Below are positions 1 through 7,031 of a stretch of DNA of 7,113 bases, in pieces (position 1 is the first letter of the stretch; every line of letters begins with the position of its first letter). This stretch comes from Hellea sp. GTDB lineage: Bacteria; Pseudomonadota; Alphaproteobacteria; Caulobacterales; Maricaulaceae. The position numbers were made by a program, and so were the translations under genes. The notes under the pieces are model-generated. The model was not told where the DNA came from. It searched no databases and saw only the letters and a list, made by a program, of their open reading frames with translations. The stretch is taken from the NCBI GenBank assembly GCA_020628635.1, contig JAHDEU010000108.1:1-7113 (forward strand). Direction: 5' to 3'.

Positions 1-42
1 CGAATGCTGATTCGGTCGTACCCTTGAACGCCTTCCACAATG

Positions 43-50
43 AGAAGGAG
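43..50 (+). promoter_or_regulatory. Ribosome binding site of the tyrosine recombinase
   Basis: AGAAGGAG lies 7 nt before the ATG at 58. This strong Shine-Dalgarno match favours the start at 58 over the in-frame ATG at 40, whose codons overlap the site itself. Confidence 0.75.
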
Positions 51-57
51 TATCAAG

Positions 58-702
58 ATGACCACCAACGAAATCGAAAATATCGACACCGGAAACCCGC
101 GCGGTCGCCACGCCTGGAACAAGGGCAAGATCGTCGGGCAGAAGCCTCCGTTGAAACCCAAGCACGTCTGGGCGATCCGCACTCAGCTTCAACTTCAGGG
201 CAAGCTGCGTGATATGGCAATGTTCAACTTCGCCATAGACAGCAAACTGCGCGGTTGCGATGTCGTTTCCGTCAGGATGGTCGATATCGCGCCCGACCGT
301 CACGCGCGGACCCGCGCGACGATCCGTCAGAAGAAGACGGGACGGCCCGTGACCTTTGAAATCACCGATCATACACGAGCCGCCCTCGACGACTATTTTC
401 GGGTTCGGCAGACCAAATTCGAGGACTGGGTCTTTCCGGGGCGCGGCGACGCGCTTCCACATCTTTCAACGCGGCAATACTCGCGTCTTTTACAGGAATG
501 GGTCTCCCTCGCGGGTCTGAACCCGGCACTCTACGGCACTCATTCGCTGCGGCGGACGAAAGCATCGCTGATCTACAAAAAGACCGGCAACCTGCGCGCC
601 GTTCAGCTGTTGCTCGGCCACACCAAGATCGAGAGCACGGTGCGCTACCTTGGCGTCGAGGTCGATGACGCGCTCGAAATCGCGGAGCAGGTCGACATCT
701 GA
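58..702 (+). CDS. Short tyrosine-type recombinase/integrase (catalytic domain only)
   Basis: Predicted 214-aa site-specific recombinase of the phage-integrase (tyrosine) family, which cuts and rejoins DNA through a 3'-phosphotyrosine link. The catalytic set looks complete: Arg65 in KLRGCD, a beta-hairpin Lys (Lys92 or Lys93 in RQKKTGRP), His162 and Arg165 in THSLRRTK, His188 in LLGHTK, and the nucleophile Tyr197 in STVRYLG. Full integrases are usually 300-400 aa. This one has only about 40 residues of basic, Pro/Gly-rich N-terminus before the catalytic fold, so the SAM-like core-binding domain and any arm-binding domain are absent. Short integrases like this are, from memory, common in alphaproteobacterial plasmids and islands. 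The start at 58 follows a strong Shine-Dalgarno site. It is convergent with the cysD-like pseudogene and visibly less GC-rich than the dab genes. Whether it moves this locus, resolves a plasmid or is a stand-alone gene cannot be told; no att site was recognised. Confidence 0.9.
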   Translation: MTTNEIENIDTGNPRGRHAWNKGKIVGQKPPLKPKHVWAIRTQLQLQGKLRDMAMFNFAIDSKLRGCDVVSVRMVDIAPDRHARTRATIRQKKTGRPVTFEITDHTRAALDDYFRVRQTKFEDWVFPGRGDALPHLSTRQYSRLLQEWVSLAGLNPALYGTHSLRRTKASLIYKKTGNLRAVQLLLGHTKIESTVRYLGVEVDDALEIAEQVDI

Positions 703-707
703 AACAG

Positions 708-733
708 GAGACGGAGCGGACTCGCTCCGTCTC
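708..733 (+). terminator. 11-bp perfect stem-loop after the recombinase gene, probable terminator
   Basis: GAGACGGAGCG (708-718) pairs perfectly with CGCTCCGTCTC (723-733) around a 4-nt loop, GACT. It begins 6 nt after the recombinase stop codon at 700-702. No clear T-run follows on the + strand (CTCAATCTG), so it is not a textbook intrinsic terminator, but position and stability fit transcript end or 3'-end protection. It could also act on leftward transcripts, since the opposite strand continues CTGTTTC. Confidence 0.6.
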
Positions 734-946
734 TCAATCTGCTGTGAAATCGATGCTTCGGTTATCACGGCTTTTCGCCGAAAGCGGTCGAGAAGCGGTC
801 GTTTTCTGGAGCTGAGTATTGTGGTTCTGAGCCCGATCGCAACTGCCTTGCCTTTGGCAACGGGGCGAAAGCGCTCGGCTACTTCGCGCTGGCTCTGCCC
901 GGCGTCGCCATCGCCGTGTTCGGGACCTCGGTGGGATGAGCGCGCC
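734..946. other. Convergent intergenic stretch with a start-less open frame
   Basis: No supported gene lies here. On the + strand the frame from 748 to the TGA at 937-939 is open for 63 codons but has no ATG, and its only GTG is near the end. Its last part reads as a Cys-containing segment and then a hydrophobic run (GYFALALPGVAIAVFG) that would make one membrane helix. This could be the degraded tail of a membrane-protein gene or chance. A direct repeat AAGCGGTCG occurs at 782-790 and 793-801 with an 11-nt period. The first part is less GC-rich than the dab genes. Confidence 0.4.
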
Positions 947-1811
947 TCAGAAATACCCCTCCCGCTTGTGCCGCTCGAGGGTGCCTGCGTCCGAGACGCG
1001 GCCCCGGCGTTCGGAGACATTGGCGGTTAGCACCTCACGGAAGACATCCTCAAGCGTCCCGGCGTCGGAGGGGACGGCGGCGGTGACGGGCCAGCAGCCG
1101 AGGCTGCGGAAGCGCACCCGCGCGGTGCGCGTCTCGCCGCCCCAGCGCCAGCGCTCCGGCTCGTCGATCACGATCAGCGCGCCGTCCCGCTCGATCACCG
1201 GGCGCTCCATGGCGTAATAGAGCGGCGCCAGGGGCAGGCGTTCGAGCAGGATGTAGGTCCACAAATCCTGCTCGGTCCAGTTCGAGAGCGGAAAGGCCCG
1301 CAGCGTCTGGCCCGTATCCCGCCGCCAGTTGTAGCACGACCAGAGTTCTGGCCGCTGGTTGCGCGGATCCCAGCCATGGTTCGGCGAGCGGACCGAGACG
1401 ATGCGCTCCTTTGCGCGCGTCGCCGAAAATCACGTCGTAGCCGCCCTCGTCGAGTGCCCGCCGCAGCGCGCCGGTACGCATCTCGCTCGTATAGATATCG
1501 CCGTGGTCGATCGGGTTGTAGCCTTCGCGGCGGCCGACCTCGTTGGCATACACCACGAGATCGAAGCTGCCCTCCGCCGCGAACTTGTCGCGAAAAGCGA
1601 GCACGTCGCGGAATTCCCAGGTCGAATCCACATGCAGCAGCGGCAGGGGCGGTCGCGCGGGAAAGAACGCCTTTCGCGCCAGATGGGCGAGGACGGTCGA
1701 GTCCTTGCCGCCCGAGAACAGCAGTACCGGGCGCTCCGCCTCGGCCACGCCGTCGCGCAGGATGTGAATGGACTCCGCCTCCAGCGCCGCGAGGTGGGGA
1801 GGCAGCATCAT
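947..1811 (-). pseudogene. cysD: Frameshifted cysD-like gene (sulfate adenylyltransferase subunit 2, PP-loop ATPase family)
   Basis: Intact CysD is the adenylyl-transferring small subunit of ATP sulfurylase (ATP + sulfate to APS + PPi) and works with the GTPase CysN. The N-terminal part, from ATG 1811, has the PP-loop SGGKDST, then HLARKAFFP and LLHVDSTWEFRD, and runs in frame to FG near 1422. Homology then continues in another frame as TRAKERIVSV, WDPRNQRPELW, FPLSNWTEQDLW, ERPVIERDG, RFRSLGCWPVT and a C-terminal GYF stop, all hallmark CysD segments. Between the two, the family block GARRDEEK is missing. The total of 865 nt is 1 mod 3, and restoring about 23 nt gives roughly 295 aa, close to the usual 300. 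So one out-of-frame deletion explains the break; a sequencing or assembly error of that size is less likely. The reading frame left after the lesion runs on with unrelated residues to 1050. The start overlaps the dabA stop (ATGATG), with no clear Shine-Dalgarno site, so translation was coupled. No cysN follows in the window. Confidence 0.88.
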
Positions 1812-4183
1812 GCCGCCGCCAGGACGGGTGCGCCTGCCTCCTGCCAGTGCAGATCGCCCGCATAGCGCGCCGCGACCGCGCCGGTGGCATCAAGGGCCAG
1901 GAGGTGGAGCCAGCGGTTGTCGAACAGCGCCCGCACCGACGGATGACGGTCGAGGATCGCGGTTATCGCCTCGACGGGCGCCTCGACATGCACCGCGAGC
2001 CGCAGCGGCTCGTGCATGAAGCGCGTGCCGTCATGCACCGATTGCAGCGGCAGCCCGGCACGCAACACCCCGCCATTGCCCTCGAAGACGCCAACCCCGC
2101 CGACGACGTTGTGCAACGTCTTGTCGCCGGAACCGAAGACCTCCGGCGCGACGGTCGAGCCGTAATATTGCAGGCTGATCCAGCTTGCCACAACCACCGG
2201 CGCGGTGAGGATGAGTTCCAGTACCTTGAACCCGTTCGGCTCGTCCTGCCGCCAGTCGTAATCGTGCAGGAAGGCCCGGCCCGACAGGGCCTTGCCCGCC
2301 GTGCGCGACCGGGGCGCGGCGATGAAGGCGTTGCACCCGGCCAATCCCCATTCGGGTCGCAACTCGGCCCAGTCCCGCGCGCGGTCGAGAAGGGCGTGCG
2401 GCGCGTCGGCGCCGGGCAGGGCGGGCCTGCGCTCGGCCCGCGCGATCCTGCCCGCTTCGGCCAGCAGCAGCCGGGCCTTGCGGAGATCGCCGACATGGTC
2501 GGTCGAGGGCGCATCGCCGTCAAAGAGGGTGACGGCGTCGGTGGTCGTATCGTGCAGCGCGGCGACGAAGAGCGTATCCTGCGGAATGGCGATGCCACGC
2601 GACGCGACGCCCTCGCGCACCGCTTGCTCGTTCAGCAGCGCGGCCAGCAGCCGCGCGTTGACCTCGCCCGAATGTCCGCCGCAGGCGCCGCATTGCAGGG
2701 CGCTGGAGAACGGATTGTTCGTCACCGAGGCCCCATGCCCGGCGAGCAGCACCAGCCGCGCGAAACCGTCCGTCAGAGACATCGCCCGCAGCACGGTTTC
2801 CGCCGCGCCGATCCGCGCGTCGAGATCGGGTGCCGGGTCGAGCACCGGCGCGGGATCGGCCTTTGCCTCCGAGCCGCCGCCGAGCGCATCGCGCAGCAGC
2901 CGCCCCAGATAGACCGGCCCCGCCGCCTCGACGAAGGCGAAGGAGGAGACCGCCGCCTGCCGGAAGCGACCCCAGGCGCGTTTCGCCCGGGCGGAATACC
3001 GCGCTTCCTGCACCGCTGCCGTATCGCCGCCCGCCCGCGAGGCGAGGCCGGGATTGAGCAGCACCGGCAGCCGGTGCTCGGGCGTATCGGAGGCAAAGGC
3101 GCGATGCTCGGCGCCGATGCCGAAGAATCCGGCGAAGCCCAAGGTCTGCACGCCGGGATCGACCGCCTCCAGAGCTCTCCGAAAGACCTCCGATCGCACA
3201 TCGATGCAGAAGGCCGCCTGAAGGGCAGGGCGGTCGCCGTCGCCGTGCCGGGCGGCGGGCGCGGCGAGGGCCTCCGCCAGCCGCCGCTGTTCGGCCCGAT
3301 CGGCAGCGTCCTGGAGGATTTCGTCCAGCACGTCGTCCGCCGTCGGTGCGGCCGGCTCGGCGTACCGTACCAGAGCGGCGGTCCAGCCTTCGGCAATGCC
3401 GTTGCGATACTGCCCGTGCAGCGCCGCCTCCCAGAAGAGCCGGATGGCGAGCAGGTCGCGCAGGTCGTGGTCGGTCTCGCCCGCCATCTCCGCGCGCCAG
3501 AGTGTGCCCCGCGCGAGCTGCGCCCAGCCGCCGAGCGTGAAGAGCAGCCGGTGCAGGTAGCTCGCCACCCCTTCCTCCGGCACCCCGAGCGATGCGAGGC
3601 TCGCGGCGATGGATGCGCCCGCATCGGCGGTCGTCGCGTAGGCATCGGCGGCAAAGCCCTTCAGGCCCCGGATTTCCGGCGTCAGATCGTGGGTCGCCCA
3701 GGCCCGCCACGCTGCCCATGCTCCGCCCTCGCGCGGCATGGTCCAGAGGGCCTGACCTTCGTCGACATAGCCGCCCGCCCATATCCCGATCCGCTCGGCG
3801 ACGATGCCGGACCAGTCGATCCCACTCGCCTTCGCGGCGAGATCGGCGACCGTCGGCAGGGCTTCGGGTGTGGCACGATCCTTTTTGGCGGTCTCGCGCA
3901 GCGCCTCGACCGTCGCGGGCGCATTGGCATGGGGGCTGGCGGCGAGGGCGGCCGCGAGATCGTCGTCGCGGATCATGCCGGAGGCGATCCGTTCGCGGTA
4001 CCAGCCGCGCGGCATCTTCACCGGGGCGCCCGCCACGCGGGCAAGCCGCGCGCCGGTGGCGGCAAGGCTCTCGCCTGCCTGCCCGAGGAAAGGGTTCACC
4101 GCGACCGTGGCCGACAGCGGCCAGAGCGGCGGAACCTGCCTGAGGGCAGCGTCGATGGCTGCGGAAAGGGTTTCGTTGTCCAT
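1808..4183 (-). CDS. dabA: DabA, inorganic carbon accumulation subunit (DUF2309/UPF0753)
   Basis: Predicted 791-aa cytoplasmic, membrane-associated subunit of the DAB complex. It is a beta-carbonic-anhydrase-like zinc protein that, with DabB, converts CO2 to bicarbonate in one direction. The zinc and active-site residues can be placed by the family spacing: Cys326 and Asp328 in AFCIDVRSE, His483 in LAGHGASVTNNP, and Cys498 in LQCGACGG. The spacings C-x-D and H-x14-C match those reported for Halothiobacillus DabA. Other family segments are PPLWPL and AVNPFLGQ near the N-terminus, GFFGIG (350-357), EWGLAGCNAFI (611-621), and GLPLQSVHDG with HEPLRLAVH near the C-terminus. Length fits the shorter DabA class. 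The start at 4183 is chosen because AGGGAGAG lies 7 nt upstream; in-frame ATGs at 4207 and 4225 would approach or overlap the dabB end. It lies 28 nt after dabB, and its stop overlaps the cysD-like start. No damage is seen, so it is probably functional. Confidence 0.95.
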   Translation of the reverse strand: MDNETLSAAIDAALRQVPPLWPLSATVAVNPFLGQAGESLAATGARLARVAGAPVKMPRGWYRERIASGMIRDDDLAAALAASPHANAPATVEALRETAKKDRATPEALPTVADLAAKASGIDWSGIVAERIGIWAGGYVDEGQALWTMPREGGAWAAWRAWATHDLTPEIRGLKGFAADAYATTADAGASIAASLASLGVPEEGVASYLHRLLFTLGGWAQLARGTLWRAEMAGETDHDLRDLLAIRLFWEAALHGQYRNGIAEGWTAALVRYAEPAAPTADDVLDEILQDAADRAEQRRLAEALAAPAARHGDGDRPALQAAFCIDVRSEVFRRALEAVDPGVQTLGFAGFFGIGAEHRAFASDTPEHRLPVLLNPGLASRAGGDTAAVQEARYSARAKRAWGRFRQAAVSSFAFVEAAGPVYLGRLLRDALGGGSEAKADPAPVLDPAPDLDARIGAAETVLRAMSLTDGFARLVLLAGHGASVTNNPFSSALQCGACGGHSGEVNARLLAALLNEQAVREGVASRGIAIPQDTLFVAALHDTTTDAVTLFDGDAPSTDHVGDLRKARLLLAEAGRIARAERRPALPGADAPHALLDRARDWAELRPEWGLAGCNAFIAAPRSRTAGKALSGRAFLHDYDWRQDEPNGFKVLELILTAPVVVASWISLQYYGSTVAPEVFGSGDKTLHNVVGGVGVFEGNGGVLRAGLPLQSVHDGTRFMHEPLRLAVHVEAPVEAITAILDRHPSVRALFDNRWLHLLALDATGAVAARYAGDLHWQEAGAPVLAAA

Positions 4184-4190
4184 GATACGG

Positions 4191-4198
4191 CTCTCCCT
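4191..4198 (-). promoter_or_regulatory. Ribosome binding site of dabA
   Basis: On the minus strand AGGGAGAG stands 7 nt before the ATG at 4183, within the 28-nt gap after dabB. It decides the dabA start against the earlier in-frame ATGs at 4207 and 4225. Confidence 0.7.
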
Positions 4199-4211
4199 GG
4201 AGATCATTCGG

Positions 4212-5756
4212 TCAGGTCCGGGCATTGGTGGTCCAGCCGCCGAGCAGCCGGTCGGTCAGCGCGTTGACGTAGAGGCCGTTGGCGAGGTGAACGCGCAGGC
4301 CCCGCGCCGCCGGGTGGCTCGACCAGAGCGGAAACATCGACTGTGCCAGCGCCACCGCGCCGAAGGTGGTGACTGCCAGCCCCATCACCGCCCATTCCAG
4401 CGGCCCCGGCGCGGGCACGGGCGGCAGCGTTCCGGCGGTCAGTGCCTCGGCGCCCGCTTGCAGCGCGAAGTAGCCGAGCGAGGCCGCGAGGGCGAAGAGG
4501 CTCGTGCGGATCGTCAACTCGCGCGGGGCGGCATCCGCAAACCCTTGCGCGATCAGATAGGCGACGCCGAAGATCAGGATACCGCCGAGGGCGATGGCCT
4601 GTGGCGATTTCGTGCCGAAACCGATGCCGCCAAGATCGAAGGCGAAGCCGATGGCCGCATAGATGGCAAGCGCCAGCCCGAAGGCGCGGAACACCGCTCC
4701 CGCGCCGGGGATCGCCACCGGGCCGGGCCGCCGGATGGCCGCCACCTTCTCGACCGCCGTACCCGAGGCGAGAAAGGCATGGGCCTTGTAGAGCGAATGG
4801 GCCACGATATGCAGCAGCGCGAGCGGGAAGAGCGCCAGCCCGCATTGCAGGATCATGAAGCCCATCTGGCTGACGGTCGACCAGGCCAGCGAGGTCTTGA
4901 CCGCAGGCTGGGTCAGCATGACAAGCGCGCCGAAGATCGCCGTGAAGCCGCCGGCCAGCGCCAGCAACGAGAGGACGTCCGGCGCCAGCAGCATCACGTC
5001 GGCGAACCGGATCAGCAGGAAGCCGCCCGCGTTGATGACTCCCGCGTGGAGCAGGGCGGAAACTGGGGTCGGCGCTTCCATCACCTCCGTCAGCCAGCCA
5101 TGGGTCGGAAACTGCGCCGATTTGAGGATCGCGGCCAGCGCCAGCAGACCGGCGGCGCCGATGGTGGCCGCCGAGGACTCCGCCTCCCGCGCGGCGGCGA
5201 GGATCGCGCCGATATCCGTGGTTCCGAAGGCATGCCAGAGCAGCAGCGCCGCGCCGATCAGCGCCGCGTCGCCGATGCGCGCGAAGAGAAACTTCTTTGC
5301 CGCCGCCCGCCGGGCCCCCGCGCGCTCGCCACGAAAGACCAAGAGCTTGTGAAGGCAGAGGCTCATCGCGACCCAGGCCGCCACCAGCAGCACAAGATCG
5401 CCGGAGACGATCAGCGTCATCACGGCGGCGAGCGTGGCCGCGAGCCAGCCCGAGAACCGCGCCGCCCCAGGCTCGTTCGCCAGATAGCTGCGGACATAGC
5501 GCGCCACGACCCAGCCGACGAAGGCGACGAGCACGAGCATGGTCAGGCTGACGGCATCCGCACGGACCGGCAACGGCGGCGCCTCTCCCCCCATGCCCGC
5601 GATGGCGAGCACGGAGGCCACGCCCGCCGCCGCCAGCCCCAGCAGAGCGGCTGCCTCCACGAGTCTGGCGCGACCCGCCCCCCCGGTCCCGATGGCCGCC
5701 AGCGCTACGGCCCCCATCCCCAGCGGCGCCAGCGCCGCAATCCAGTTTGCGTCCAT
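4212..5756 (-). CDS. dabB: DabB, proton-conducting membrane subunit (NuoL/MrpA-like)
   Basis: Predicted 514-aa polytopic inner-membrane protein of the Proton_antipo_M (NuoL/ND5/Mrp) family. In the DAB complex it is thought to couple cation flow down its gradient to DabA catalysis. The signature KSAQFPTHGWL followed by EAPTPVSALLHAG (Lys212, His219, His237) is the half-channel motif of complex I antiporter subunits. Later polar membrane residues are present: Lys287 in VKTSLAWSTVSQMG, and His320, Lys324 and His326 in HSLYKAHAFL. Many hydrophobic stretches fit a dozen or more helices. It is shorter than NuoL (about 610 aa) and lacks the long lateral C-terminal helix. The TM5 Glu of NuoL (WELVGLCSY-type) is replaced by WVAMSLCLHKLL, which I believe is typical of DabB. 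Start 5756 is chosen for the strong GGGAGGGG upstream; an in-frame ATG at 5798 is less likely. First gene of the leftward operon, divergent from lysR. Confidence 0.93.
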   Translation of the reverse strand: MDANWIAALAPLGMGAVALAAIGTGGAGRARLVEAAALLGLAAAGVASVLAIAGMGGEAPPLPVRADAVSLTMLVLVAFVGWVVARYVRSYLANEPGAARFSGWLAATLAAVMTLIVSGDLVLLVAAWVAMSLCLHKLLVFRGERAGARRAAAKKFLFARIGDAALIGAALLLWHAFGTTDIGAILAAAREAESSAATIGAAGLLALAAILKSAQFPTHGWLTEVMEAPTPVSALLHAGVINAGGFLLIRFADVMLLAPDVLSLLALAGGFTAIFGALVMLTQPAVKTSLAWSTVSQMGFMILQCGLALFPLALLHIVAHSLYKAHAFLASGTAVEKVAAIRRPGPVAIPGAGAVFRAFGLALAIYAAIGFAFDLGGIGFGTKSPQAIALGGILIFGVAYLIAQGFADAAPRELTIRTSLFALAASLGYFALQAGAEALTAGTLPPVPAPGPLEWAVMGLAVTTFGAVALAQSMFPLWSSHPAARGLRVHLANGLYVNALTDRLLGGWTTNART

Positions 5757-5853
5757 GATCCCCTCCCATTGGTGGCTGCGGGAACATGGGGATTGCAAGC
5801 GTTCAGGAAAAATACATTGTTTCGCTCATATCGTTCGATTTAATAGATGATAC
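5757..5853. promoter_or_regulatory. Divergent control region between dabB and the LysR-type regulator
   Basis: This 97-bp spacer must hold the promoters of both the leftward dab operon and the rightward regulator gene. Its right half (about 5805-5853) is strikingly AT-rich for this DNA, which suits promoters and LysR binding. A small dyad ATCG-TT-CGAT sits at 5830-5839, and a palindromic TTGCAA at 5793-5798. No convincing -35/-10 pair could be fixed on either strand, and no clear T-N11-A dyad was found, so exact sites are not claimed. Confidence 0.6.
5760..5767 (-). promoter_or_regulatory. Ribosome binding site of dabB
   Basis: On the minus strand GGGAGGGG precedes the ATG at 5756. The GGGAG core ends 6 nt before the start codon. 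This decides the start at 5756 rather than the in-frame ATG at 5798. Confidence 0.7.
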
Positions 5854-6726
5854 ATGCGCGATCTGAACTACCGTCATCTCGGCTATTTCCGGGCCGTCGC
5901 CCGCGAGGGCAACCTCACGCGCACCGCCGAGCGGCTGAACCTTTCCCAATCGGCGCTCTCCTCGCAAATCCGCACGCTGGAGGAGCGGATCGGCCATGCC
6001 CTCTTCGAGCGGCAGGGGCGGGGCTTGGTGTTGACCGAGGCGGGGCGCATCGCGCTTGACCATGCCGATGCCATCTTCGCCATCGGCGACGATCTGGCCG
6101 CCACCCTGGCCGAGCGCGCCGTCGAGGGCCCGCCGCGCATCCGCGTCGGGGCGCTGGCAACACTCTCGCGCAACTTCCAGGTCGATTTCCTGCGCCCGCT
6201 TCTGGCCGTCGAAGGCGCGCGCATCGCGGTGCGCTCGGGCCGAATGCCGGATCTGCTGGCGGCCATGGACAGGCACGAACTCGACGTTGTCCTCGCCAAC
6301 GAGCGCCCGCCCGCCGAGGGCGCCGAGCGCCACATGGCACGCCGCATCGCGGAGCAGCCGATCAGCCTCGTCGCCGCACCCGGTCGGATCGCCACGGGAG
6401 ACCGCCCGGAAATCCTGCTGGCGCGCGAACCGGTCGTCGCGCCCACGCCCGCAACCTCGATCCGCATGGATTTCGACGCCTGGTGCACCGAGCGCGCCAT
6501 CGCGCCGCGCATCGTCGCGGAGATCGACGACATGGCGATGCTGCGCGCCCTCGCCCGCACCGATATCGGCGTCTGCGTCGTGCCCCCCATCGTCGTGAAG
6601 GACGAATTGAGGGAAGGGGAACTGATCGAGGCTGGCCATCTCGATGGCCTCACAGAAAGTTTCTATGCCATCACGCTCAACCGGCGCTTCCCGAATGCGG
6701 TTCTGGCAAAGCTCCTGGGCGGATGA
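5854..6726 (+). CDS. LysR-family transcriptional regulator, NhaR-like
   Basis: Predicted 290-aa DNA-binding regulator. Residues about 4-63 form the winged helix-turn-helix: LNYRHLGYFRAVAREGNLTR, AAE-type recognition region (TAERLNLSQSALSSQIRTLE), then FERQGRGLVLTEAG. The opening NYRHLGYF and the wing QGRGL resemble NhaR, the LysR protein that controls a Na+/H+ antiporter in enterobacteria. The remainder (about 90-290) is the two-lobed effector-binding domain, with VGALATLSRNFQVDFLRPLL at its beginning. It is transcribed away from dabB across a 97-bp spacer, the usual arrangement of a LysR protein and its target operon. Halothiobacillus DAB loci also have a LysR gene nearby. The ligand is unknown; bicarbonate, CO2-related metabolites or ion status are guesses. 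The start at 5854 gives the standard N-terminus for the family, but its Shine-Dalgarno site is weak. No lesion is seen. Confidence 0.93.
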   Translation: MRDLNYRHLGYFRAVAREGNLTRTAERLNLSQSALSSQIRTLEERIGHALFERQGRGLVLTEAGRIALDHADAIFAIGDDLAATLAERAVEGPPRIRVGALATLSRNFQVDFLRPLLAVEGARIAVRSGRMPDLLAAMDRHELDVVLANERPPAEGAERHMARRIAEQPISLVAAPGRIATGDRPEILLAREPVVAPTPATSIRMDFDAWCTERAIAPRIVAEIDDMAMLRALARTDIGVCVVPPIVVKDELREGELIEAGHLDGLTESFYAITLNRRFPNAVLAKLLGG

Positions 6727-6985
6727 GCAAGTGAGCGTGAACGCAACGTCCGAAATGCGCTCGTCTCCTCCGTCGAGCGAGCCAGGATCACGCTGAACCC
6801 ATAACGGTGGCCATCGATACGTGCGCGACCGTCTCCGATCCGGCTGGTGAATTTCCGGTAAGGGCCGGCAATCCCCGTCCCTATGTCTCGATCTCTGCGC
6901 TATCCCTTATCGGGTTTCGCCCGTTGGTTGACGCTGGTCCTCTGCGGGTAGCGATATCTCGTCATCAAGTCGGAGCGTGGCTTTC
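6727..6985. other. Non-coding stretch after the regulator, nothing gene-like
   Basis: No open frame with gene-like sequence was found on either strand. A weak hairpin CGCTCG (6758-6763)/CGAGCG (6774-6779) lies 31 nt after the lysR stop and might help termination, but it has a 10-nt loop and no T-run. TTGACG at 6928-6933 resembles a -35 element about 100 nt before the next gene, but the matching -10 (around GCGATAT, 6951-6957) is poor. Base composition is less GC-rich than the dab genes. Confidence 0.45.
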
Positions 6986-7017
6986 GCTTTTTTTGCGCCC
7001 GATGGGGGCGCTAAAGC
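6986..7017 (+). promoter_or_regulatory. Two-part stem-loop directly before the next gene's ribosome site
   Basis: GCTTT (6986-6990) pairs with AAAGC (7013-7017), and inside it GCGCCC (6995-7000) pairs with GGGCGC (7006-7011), with an internal TTTT/T bulge and a 5-nt loop. It ends immediately before AAAGGA (7018-7023), the Shine-Dalgarno site of the gene at 7032. It may be a leader structure affecting translation. As an intrinsic terminator it would be wrong way round for the + strand, since the T-run comes before or inside the stem rather than after it. Confidence 0.4.
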
Positions 7018-7031
7018 AAAGGACGCTTCCG

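Noticed and set aside
1..14. Inverted repeat CGAAT-GCTG-ATTCG at the left edge
   Set aside because: Only 5 bp of stem at the window edge; too short to call an att core or operator.
1050..1430. C-terminal extension of the cysD-like frame after the lesion
   Set aside because: Residues after FGDARK do not resemble CysD, whereas another frame does. This is out-of-frame read-through, not a new domain.
1376..4267. 963-codon open frame on the + strand across the whole of dabA
   Set aside because: It is antisense to a clearly conserved gene. Its translation is Arg/Gly/Pro-rich with no recognisable domain, as expected from third-position GC bias.
3804..5843. 679-codon + strand open frame opposite dabB and the start of dabA
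   Set aside because: Low-complexity Arg/Gln/Asp-rich translation antisense to conserved genes; a GC-bias shadow.
5803..6639. 278-codon minus-strand frame opposite lysR
   Set aside because: The LysR reading on the + strand is unmistakable. The antisense product has no family features and would run into the promoter region.
6735..6744. Small dyad GCGT-GA-ACGC just after lysR
   Set aside because: A 4-bp stem with no T-run is expected by chance in GC-rich DNA.
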